From Pleurotus ostreatus/Saccharomyces cerevisiae fusant (taxonomy: Eukaryota; Opisthokonta), in the NCBI GenBank assembly GCA_024196135.1, contig JAMQCK010000711.1:1-17277 (forward strand): a stretch of 17,277 nucleotides of DNA. Direction: 5' to 3'. The notes beneath the pieces are model-generated. The model searched no databases. It worked only from the letters and a program-made list of their open reading frames with translations, and was not told where the DNA came from. Positions 1 to 8,572 of the stretch are shown one piece after another; within the stretch, counting starts at the first letter, position 1, and each line of letters starts with the position of its first letter. Made by a program: the position numbers and the translations under genes.

Positions 1-439
1 CTACCCCTTCATTCACATCGACGATGCACCATGAACATTAAATAATCGGTTGCTACTATGGGCGGATAGTATGGCTATATCGACACGGCTGCACGAATGA
101 TTGAATTGGATGACAATGCAACTGCGACTCCGTCGAATCTAAGTAAATACAGTCAGTCCGTCTGGGCCAGACGGGGGACCCAAATTCGACATAAACACAG
201 GAAAACAGAAAACGACAATGGAGCGAGTGGATGGGCGATGCGTCGCCGACACGAGGATAGCTAGTATACCAGACGACATTCGTAGTAATACACAGAGACG
301 GCGGCGACGAGGGGGCGAGGGGAGCCATCGAGGCAGGGCTGGGGAAGTGGGGAGAATGGGAGCCGCCGCCGCCGAGTCCGACAAGAGGGGTGTTGTGAGC
401 GTCCGGGGACGCGTTCATAGTACAAGCGCCATTAACAAT
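1..439. other. Kinase 3' flank, no gene seen
   Basis: This is downstream (3') DNA of the minus-strand kinase gene. Open frames here on both strands are low-complexity (Pro/Ser/Arg-rich) with no recognisable domain, and I judge them chance. I see no canonical AATAAA on the minus strand. An AT-rich patch near 34-48 could serve as a polyadenylation region, but that is inference. Confidence 0.5.
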
Positions 440-3400
440 TCACCGCCGCAGGGCGGACAGCATCTTCGCGAGCGCGTTGATCTGCCCGCGCTGGACCTTC
501 TTCTGGCCGTCGAACTCGACCCCGTCAAGGTCCGTCGTGCTCGTCGCCGCGTCCGCGAGCCGGCCGGCCGGGCCCTCCGCGGTGGGCGACTTCTGCGCCG
601 ACGAGGTGGCGGGGGGTCGCTCGTTGATGGTGTCCAGAGTGAGGTCCTTCGGCGGCTTGCGTGTGCGCTGCTTGCGAGGGGCCTGTGTATAGCCGTCGAG
701 AGATGGGTTCTGCCCCCGAGGGAGCTCGTGCAATATACCGGGAACGCCGTTCATGACTGCTTGGGCGTTAGCCACGACGCCGAGAGGCCTCAAAAGACGG
801 ACTCACCCTTGATGTTCCGCGGCAGTGTCTGATATCCGCCTTTCCCGTTCCCATTGCTGGTGAAACTAGTTGGGCTCGTCTTGCCGCTATGGCCGCTGCT
901 GATACTCCCGCCACCACCTGCCCTCCAACTCGTGCCACTAACACTCGTCGCGGTCGTCGAGACACTCGCGCGGCTCCCATTGCTGTATCGGGTAAACGCG
1001 GTCGTGCTCGTCGTCGCGCTCGTCGAGCCAGTCGCCGTGCTGCTCATCGAGTTGCGCCAGTTGCCACTTCCTCCACGGCCGCTGCTCATCTTGGTCGGCT
1101 TCGCGGTAGGCGTCGCCTGGTTGGACGAGGTCGGAACGTCGAGACTGGCGCCGCTGAGACTTGCCCAATGAGGATCTACGCCGCCGCCGCGATGAGGAGA
1201 GGGAGTCTTCGCGAAGATGGGAGTAGTACCTTTAGTCTGGCGTAGCTGCGACGCCGGCGAAACGTAGTCAGAGTAAACTGACGACGCCACGCTACGGCTA
1301 GGCGAGGGGCTGCCGAAGTTCCGAGGCCGAGAGTGTGGCGAGTTGCCCTCCAGCGTGTTGCGCCCGCGCACAGGGTTCGCGTCGAGCGAGAAGGAGCTGC
1401 TCTGCGCCGTAGAGGGTGTCGCCGGACTGACCGGGGCGTTGAGGCCCATGATGAGGTCCGTCACGTTCGCCGCCGCGACCGTCATGTGAGGACGAGGTTC
1501 CGTACGTGCCGGCGGTGTAGGCGACGGCTCTCGGGGAGGACGAGGCGCCTGCGCGCGGGGCGGCGAGAGCTCGCGGCGACCGGGAGGAGACGCAAACTTG
1601 CCCATAGGACCAGAGCCCATGGCGAAGCTGGTGATGCTCATGTTGTCCGCGTTCGCAAAGTCCATCGACATCGTCGACGCCGCATCGTCCGCCACGGGAG
1701 GAAGCTGTGGTAACGATGAGTCGGACAAGCCAGACCCATAATTCGTGATACCAACCTGGCTCTTCCCGAAGGAAAGCTTCCACTTGGACGACTTCTTGCC
1801 TTGCAGCGATGACGTGCTGGTTGACGCGTTCTGCGTGATCCTGCGCGTCGTCGCCACCTTGCCTGACGCGGGCCTGCTCGTCGGCGCTGCGTTGTTGGTG
1901 CAGAGCGCCTCGGGGACGCCCCACATCGACGGCGGCTCGTACGGGACGCGCCGGTTGCGCCGCGTCGTGGTGCTCGCGCTCGACCCGCTCTGGCCGCTGG
2001 CGACGCTCTGCCTGCTGTTGCCGCTGCGCACGCTCGACGTGGACGGCTGGCCGACGCTGGGGACGCGGGGCGGCGCCGTAGCCGTGCGCGGTACTTCCTC
2101 GATGACGTCCGACTTGGGGTGACTGACGCGGCTGATCTCGCGCGCGAGCTTCTGGCTGGCCTCGGCGAGGACGTCGACCATGGCGCCCGGCTCGGCCCCG
2201 CTGGCGACCGACGTGGGCGTCTGGTTGCCGTTGTTGCCCTTGCCACGCCGAGCACCGCGCTTGCGGCGCTTGTTCGTCGACGTCGAGCGCGAGGTGAAGA
2301 ACGCGCTGCCCGAGACGGAGTCGGCGGTGTCGCTTGCCTGACGTTGAAGAGGCGCCTTCGACATGCGCACTTCCGACGAGAAGTCCTGGATCTGGTCGGA
2401 CTCAGGCTCAGCAGAGATGTGCCCGACGTTGATGCTGGGCGCGAAGCTTGCGCGGGAGCTTGGGCGACGCGAGGGCGGGATGCTGCCGACGCTAACGCGG
2501 TGCGCAAGCGAGATTGAGGGCGCGCGCTGGCGCACCTCGACGCCGAATACAACGCCCAGCCCGCCACGTCCGTACCGATCTTCGGTGGCGGTCGCGGTCG
2601 AAGCCGACGAGGATGGGCGATATGAGGTAGACGGGGGATGAACGGCGTATGCGCCAGTGCCGCTGACCCACTCGCCGAATTCCTTCGCCGAGCAGCGATC
2701 GGTGTCTGGCACGCAGAATACGCGCTCCGACAGGAAGCGCGCAGCAGGAAGGGTCATACCCGCGAAGCGGGTGAGGAAGAACTGAACAGGATTCTGCAGG
2801 TATTGGAGGAAAGATGAGCAGGCGCCGGCTGTGTATGGGTCAGACTTGGAGGGCAATATGGTATCGGTCCAGGGATTATGGTGGTATAACCTGCATACAT
2901 GTCAGTATTATGCATGAAATCGAGAGACGCCGACATACATATTGATGAGAACGATACCCAGGCTCCAGACGTCCGCGGCCTTGGGCTTGTAAGTCGGAGC
3001 CACGTTGTTGCGACACTCGTAGGACATGTACGGCGCGCTCCCGCAGTCCATGTCGGAGGACTCTTGGTCGCGGGTAGAGAGGCCGAAGTCCGTGAGCTTG
3101 ACGACGACACGGCGAGTAGGGGTGGACGAAGATGGGCGGGACAATGCATGGGAGGACGACGCGGCCATGGTAAGCGACGGACGCCGCGAAGCGGATGGGC
3201 GGAGGGGGGTGGATGGATTGAAATCATTCGTGGCGGAGGGAGTGGAAGTGGACTCCGTGACGATAAAGTTTTCCGGCTTTATGTCGCGATGGAACACACT
3301 TTGGGCATGACAGGCTTCGACGGCGTCGCACATCTGTCGAAACATACTTGCGACGAGCCGAAGTCGAGAACGTGATAGAAGCAGAGACGGAGAACTTGCA

Positions 3401-4300
3401 GCTAGAAGAGATGGGGTAGGGGGTGTTCGTGAAGGAGATTGCATAGGGTCTGCGATAGCGTTAGGCGCGCACTGCTGTTGTGGCGACAAAGCGGACTTAC
3501 CCGGTGTGTGCGGGTCGTCACAGGAGTCCCTGCCGCCCTCCAAGAAATAAAAGAGGTCTTCGCCTTCGACATACTCGAGAACAAGCAGCAGATACGAAGC
3601 GGATTCGAGGGTGCGGAAGAGTGTGACGATGTTGGGGTGGGGCGCCAACGATTGGTGGATGACCACCTGGCGGGTGTTCGTCAGCTACATCGTGTGGTTA
3701 TTCTGCCAGGTGACTCACCTCGATGGCCTGCGCCTGGAGCTGTTCCTCATCCAGGTTTGCCTTGGAAAGACACTTGATCGCGTAGTGCCTTCCAAAGCGT
3801 GGGGCTCTCTCCACGTGCTTGGCCTGCGTCTCGTCGAGTGAACCGAGAACGCCGTCGTCGCTCGAGTCCGACTGTTCGTCGTCGTCCAGGATCTCCGCGA
3901 CAAGATAGACGACGGCATAGGAGCCGGCGCCTAGCTTGCGGATGACCTTGAACGACCTGGCGGGTGGCGCCTCGTCGTAAATGGTGCCAGATGACTCGAG
4001 GCCTTCTGAGTCCGATGAGGACGTGGAAGCCGAGCGCGATAAGGACGGGGTGGACGGAGACAGCGGTGCTTGGAGGTATTGGCTAACTGGGACGGCCTGG
4101 ATGGGCTCGCCTAGGAGGTAGCAACCTTCACCGACGACATCTCCGGGGAGCAGGGGGTCTTCCGGGACGTCGTCGGCTGGAGGCGCGGACGGCGGTGGTG
4201 GGGGTGGGGGCGTGGGCTTGGGCGGTGCTGCGGCATGCTTTCCAGACTTTTTCTGCGGACGGAGATCGAGCGGCGGGAGCTGGATGGGGTACTGGAGCAT
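440..4300 (-). CDS. Ran1/Ksp1-like serine/threonine protein kinase with long Ser-rich tail
   Basis: Five exons: 3719-4300, 3501-3666, 2939-3449, 807-2890 and 440-756, giving 1219 aa. Introns are 52, 51, 48 and 50 nt, each with a GT donor, an AG acceptor and a CTGAC, CTAAC or ACTGAC branch site. The kinase domain spans about residues 118-478. It has a glycine loop GAGSYAV (124-130), the ATP-binding Lys in YAIK (176), catalytic HRDIKPEN (303-310), DFG (370-372), GSAPYMSYE at the activation segment and DVWSLGIVL. A Ser/Pro-rich insert of about 50 residues separates the catalytic loop from DFG. The N-terminus has a Pro7 run (31-37). The tail (480-1219) is Ser/Thr/Pro-rich and holds a basic cluster NKRRKRGARRGKG that could be a nuclear signal. 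This architecture matches fungal Ran1/Pat1 and Ksp1-type kinases, which act in nutrient, meiosis and filamentation control; the role here is inferred from family. The start is the first ATG in frame, just before a conserved-looking Pro-rich N-terminus. The 51-nt intron at 3450-3500 is in frame and stop-free, so an ORF scan merges the exons on either side. Confidence 0.92.
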
Positions 4301-5245
4301 TCTAAGCTGCCAGATAGCTCGTCGCGGCTGGGACTAGAGCGGGAGGGAGACGCTGAGACCGGCAGAAAGCGTCGACTGGACTCGCATAGGGCGACCGACG
4401 AAAGCGCCCACGAGATGGCCACTGAGCACGCAGAGGAAGAGGAGGAGGAGGTCAAGGTGGTGGAGGAAGAAAGCGACACGATAATCAACGTCCTCACAAG
4501 GAAACTCAATCTCCGTGTCACGCGTGTGCCTGCGCCGTGTGCTCATCAAGTTCCACATGCTCGACAACGCAAAAGTCCACATGACGACGAACAGGCGGCA
4601 AAAGCCCGGCCGAGGCAACCAAATTGTCAGTAAATTGACCAGCCAGTGCTCCTCCCCACGACGCCCGAAATTCCACAAAAAATCGCGGCCAGAAACGAGC
4701 ACCGTCAGCCGCCTCAAACTCCCCTGTCGCACAACCCCTTCCGCTCTCGCTTGCCGCGGCCCCAGCTCCTTCCCGCCCCCACGCCCCATATGACTGTGGA
4801 ACAGATGCTTCTGCACACGAGCCGCCTGCTCGGCCGCAGTCCGAACATCACTGCCACACCGCCGCCTCCCGCAATCCAAGTTTATCAGATATAGCACCCC
4901 CCGCGCGCCCCCCGCCTAAACGTCGGCCAGGCGACAGCACGTTCCGTCGTCGCCCATTTCTCTCCGCGCGTGCACCCAGACCACACGCGCGGTGGCATCC
5001 ATACTGCCCCTCCTCGGACCCACATGGGCCTGCTGCGCCCCAAGCGTGCTGCCTGCACTGCACCGCAGCCGAACCTACCACCACACACGTACAAACGTCG
5101 CATTTGGGGCACCTGCCTCCTCCGAACACGCGCGGGCTTTCATTACGCGGGGGCGCGGCTCAGGCTAGGCGCGGGCCCAGCGTGCATTCAAACAGAAAAG
5201 ATATCTACTTCCCCGGCCATTCACGAGACTTCCTCGGCTTGTTTG
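4301..5245. promoter_or_regulatory. Divergent intergenic region between kinase and the plus-strand gene
   Basis: About 945 bp separate the kinase start (minus) from the start of the plus-strand gene at 5246. A purine-rich tract at 4430-4472 reads as a CT-rich stretch on the kinase strand, typical of a fungal 5' leader. No clear TATA box or repeated motif was found. Open frames here (for example 4334-4897 minus and 4970-5662 plus) are Arg/Pro-rich and lack a coding pattern. A shared bidirectional promoter is inference from the geometry only. Confidence 0.45.
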
Positions 5246-6742
5246 ATGGACACCCCAACAGTGCTTCCTGTATACTCCCCGCCGGTAGATGTCCGCCCCA
5301 GCCATAGGAGGTGGCTGACCCCTTGCGCCCGCGCATGTTCTACCTTTTCCACAGCACGCACGTTATCCCCCAACCGTGCATTCATCCCTTTCCGGTGCCT
5401 GCTTCGCCGCCACGCCCTCGACATCAACATACGCCCTCGGTATCACCGCGGCGCTCGCAGACGTCCTTCTACGGCGACTTATGCTGGCCTCGACTTCCTC
5501 CCGCATGGAGATTCACAGCAGGACCAGAGCGACAGCGGTAGAAGGCGCCGTCCAACGTGTCGCCGCCACCCGGTCCGCGATGGTGCAGACGGAACAGTGC
5601 GTGGTCCGCTGGAACAATGGCGTGGTCCGGACGCGGCGCGCATGGGGGGTTTCAGCGGGTGAGTCACCGACCGGCTTCAGCGCGAGGGGGCGTTCCTAAC
5701 CACCAGAGCGAACGCGCTGCTGGCCAGGCACGGTGCTCACTGTGCCGACCACAGACCGCCGACGGGATGCTTACCCTCTTAACGGCTCGGCCACGGCGAC
5801 GCTGTCCAATCCGTGCCCTGCTGGGCAGCGGGCTGTGGTCGGAATTGTGCCTCGAGCGAGCGGGGGGGGGGGGTCTGTCCAATTTTGTGGCCACCCGACC
5901 TGGTAATGCCACTCACGGAACCATCTGTCCCCCAAAGCTCTGCACGCGCCAGGTGACGGTATACACTCGTTCATTCGACGTTGGCGTGGTGCCTTCGAGA
6001 TCTTCTCTGGGTCCGCTGCCTGCTTATCTGGCTTCTACTCCGCTTGACAGGAGAAACGATCTACAGAAGGGCACGAGTTCCTTTGGACCTACTCGCCAAG
6101 CTCTGGGTATCGCTAACGGAAGCCACGAATATCCTAGAGCAATGTTTACCACTTCTCGCGCCATTAGAACCCTTCTTCAATTGTCTCGACTACGCGAAGA
6201 AAGGCTCTTACAGCTCCTCAGGCGTTTCGATCTACTTCGACTACCGCCATTTCGCACTCCGCGAGCCTATCTTCGTGATCACGCCTTCAGCTTTAGAAGA
6301 ACAGCAGCCTCAGAAGTCCTTTCGAGCCTTCTTTCGAACTATCGAACACTGTCTGAGACCGCCAAAGTACGCACAGGACTCCTGGCTAGCCGCGCTATGC
6401 AGCCTAAACCCCAAGATTATGGGCATGGTCGCTTGACTAGGCTGTCGTTCCACTCCAACCCCAAAGGCTTCCCTTCTGAAGCTTACTGCGACCACTCTAC
6501 CCGAACTACTGGCGCTCGCGGCTCTCCGACGACACGTTCACCGCCTGGGCTCACGTAGGCTCCGTCGACAGCCGCCGCTTATTGGCCCGCCTTACCCGCG
6601 CGAACATATCCGCCACGTCATATTGATTTACCTATTCCGGCGACTGGAAGATTGGGGTGAGTCACCTGAGTCTTCCGCCCGCCCGGAGGCTGACGCGCTT
6701 GAAATAGTGCGCGACGCGGCCGTCACTGTCTATCAACCGTAG
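5246..6742 (+). CDS. Unrecognised multi-exon gene, interrupted by an in-frame TGA
   Basis: I do not recognise the family. The proposed exons are 5246-5284, 5355-5658, 6051-6656 and 6708-6742, and all phases agree. The product starts MDTPTVLPVYSPP, continues STYALGITAALADVLLRRL and GETIYRRARVPLDLLAKLW, and ends EDWVRDAAVTVYQP. The exon from 6051 shows a strong coding signature in this frame (ATC, TAC, GAC and TTC codons dominate). Intron 1 is 70 nt with acceptor TTTTCCACAG. Intron 2 would be 392 nt, far longer than all others here. The last intron (6657-6707) is 51 nt with GTGAGT, CTGAC and AATAG, and is in frame without a stop. A TGA at 6434-6436 ends the protein after 242 residues unless it lies in a short intron with a weak GTCGCT donor at 6428. 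Coding-like sequence continues past it to TAG at 6740-6742. This may be a pseudogene, a truncated allele, a sequencing error or an unusual intron. The first exon is the least certain part. Confidence 0.5.
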
Positions 6743-7827
6743 TGGTAGATATCGGTGCTAATACGGGCTACATAGCGTCATGCGCAGCCTACAATGAGCA
6801 TCGCCCGCCTTCTATCTCTCGGTCTCGGACAGTGCTCGAGGTTGCGGGCGGCGAATGGGGGTGGAGGCGTATCGCCGAGAAAGGACCTTGGCAGGTAATC
6901 ATGGGGGCGGATTTGGGATGAGATCGTGGGCGCGTCTATTTGTTGACGTCGACCCGGCGTTCATCGAACGTGCATCGGGAGAAGGAGATGCTTCTTGCGT
7001 GTTGTTGCGAATGCGGTTGTCTGCATCAGGCGGGGGGCTCCGCAGTTGGCGGACGTCTGGGTGCCAGCAGCGAGTGGCGGTACGGTCTGCGGGGTGCGTC
7101 TGGTCTTTACCATCCGGTCATGCGCGCGTATATCCATCCTCGAGGTCTTGCCTGTAGGGTGCGCGAGGCGCCTCGGATACTATACAGAAGCATGGCGGGC
7201 ATTCAGTAGAATCTCGCGCCGACCTCGGACAAGTCATGCGTCTCAAGCTTTTACGTGCGAATGAGGTCGAGCCTCCGCCTTCTGTTGAATCCCATCGCGG
7301 CTGTCTCTCAGGTCGACCAGATGCGAATCGAAGCTGCAGAGCGGGCGTGGAGCGGAAGCACGCTCGACCGAGTGCCCATTCGATGCCTTGCCCACGGTCG
7401 TTGTCCGTTAATGTTGGGCTACCTTCTCCGGTATCAAAGAAGGGCTTCTTTGCTGTATGCGGGTATATTGCGCTCGCCATGCACCCAGGCGGCTTTCTGA
7501 CCATGCGAAATCGCCGTGAGACGAAGGCCGGACGCAAGCGGGCCTCGCGGGATCGTTTGCTCGATTGTCCCGTTGGCATGCGAAGTGTTGGGAAGAAGGC
7601 CACACGAGTGAGGAGACAACACTTTGTGCATACGATCATGCTTCTCATCTCTACTTGCCGACGGCCTGCAGAATCAAGGCATGCGAATTCAGAAAGTTGA
7701 ACTTTTCACGTGATGCTGCCTTTGTTTTCCGAGAAAGGCAATTAGCGGGGATACTCGGATACCGGTCCGGTTCAAGCGATCAACGCGTCGAGGTCGTGAG
7801 AATTTGACACCGGCCTCACCTTCCGCA
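6743..7827. other. About 1.1 kb without a convincing gene, 5' of uL14m
   Basis: Open frames of 65-176 codons occur on both strands, but they are Arg/Ser/Cys-rich, overlap one another and show no domain or codon bias. A short stretch just past the upstream gene (6739-6921) encodes TVVVDIGANTGYIASC, which resembles a methyltransferase motif I; see findings. The last 300 bp probably include the uL14m promoter. Confidence 0.4.
7706..7713. promoter_or_regulatory. Palindromic TCACGTGA E-box upstream of uL14m
   Basis: A perfect 8-bp palindrome lies 114 bp before the uL14m start codon. CACGTG is the core bound by fungal bHLH factors such as Cbf1 in yeast. Whether it acts here is inference. The same 8-mer occurs at 14345-14352, where no gene follows, so it may be coincidental. 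Confidence 0.3.
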
Positions 7828-8333
7828 ATGATCCAGCTCAAGAGCCTGCTAAACGTGCGCGTCGCGGCCCCTTCACCGCGCCCGTTGATGCTAACACGAC
7901 ATTCCAGTGCATAGACAATTCCGGCGCGGTCGTCGTTGAGTGCGTCAACGTCCTCAAGAACAAGGTCAACAATGGCTGGGGCTCCGTCGGCGACGAGATT
8001 GTCTGCGTCGTGAAGCGCGCGCGCCCGGTGTCCGTCGCGGCACAGAACTCGGTGACGGCGGTCAAGGTGCGCCGGGGAGACGTCCGAAGGGCAGTCATTG
8101 TGCGGACGCGGAAGCAAGTACGCCGGCCGGACGGGCGTATGGTGCGCTTCGACGACAACGCGGCGGTCTTGTTGAACAACAAGCGGGAGATGCTGGGCAC
8201 GCGGATAGCGGGTGTGGTCAGCGCGGACTTGCGAAAGAAGGGGTGGAGCAAGATTTTGAGCGTTGCGCCAAAGGTGCGTGGGCTGCATATGGAGAGCGAG
8301 ATTGTTTGCTCACATACTTCTCAGGCGGTATGA
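7828..8333 (+). CDS. Mitochondrial large-subunit ribosomal protein uL14m (L14 family)
   Basis: Exons 7828-7854, 7908-8273 and 8325-8333 give 133 aa, close to the bacterial L14 length. The product starts [19 protein letters not shown], matching the bacterial-type N-terminus, and carries the family signatures [44 protein letters not shown] and KILSVAPK near the end. It resembles the bacterial rather than the cytosolic eukaryotic form (RPL23), so it should act in the mitochondrial ribosome at the subunit interface near the sarcin-ricin region (family knowledge). Intron 1 is 53 nt (donor GTGCGC, branch GCTAAC, acceptor TTCCAG). Intron 2 is 51 nt (8274-8324; GTGCGT, TTCTCAG) and stop-free in frame. 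Spliced, the protein ends APKAV; unspliced, it gains 17 residues before the same stop. The ATG is chosen because it places MIQLKS at the family's normal start. It converges on the F-box gene, with 239 bp between stops. Confidence 0.93.
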
Positions 8334-8572
8334 GCCTTGTTCGGCTTCTACCTTCCTCTCGAGCTGCATGTGCCCTGCTACACACCAGCAGGACCGTCGT
8401 CGCCTGACGTTGGTCCGGAATAGAACTTCTGCAATGCATCCCATTACGCTACATCGTCATACTAGGTTCCCGTCCCTTCTGGAGACAATTGCCATGGTCT
8501 ACCAACGACCCTCCTCTCTCTGTTCCGTGCCCCTGATATGCCGAAGACCTGCGTCAAGACAGTCCAGTATCG
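8334..8572. other. Convergent intergenic spacer, uL14m and F-box 3' ends
   Basis: A 239-bp spacer lies between two stop codons facing each other, so it must hold both 3' UTRs or overlapping ones. No coding signal or clear polyadenylation motif is visible. Confidence 0.5.

Noticed and set aside
218..832. 204-codon open frame on the plus strand over the kinase 3' end
   Set aside because: Antisense shadow of the kinase last exons; Arg-rich due to GC-rich complement.
4334..4897. 187-codon open frame on the minus strand upstream of the kinase
   Set aside because: It lies in the kinase 5' leader; composition follows a CT-rich tract and no domain or splice link to the kinase was found.
4970..5662. 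230-codon open frame on the plus strand
   Set aside because: Pro/Arg/His-rich with poor codon usage; overlapped by the better-supported exons at 5246-5658 in another frame.
5557..6558. 333-codon open frame on the plus strand
   Set aside because: It overlaps the 6051-6656 exon in another frame. Codon third positions and protein character favour the frame used in the model; this one is Arg/Ser/Leu-rich shadow.
7118..7648. 176-codon open frame on the minus strand
   Set aside because: No motif, Arg/Ser/Cys-rich composition, and overlapping opposite-strand frames of similar quality.
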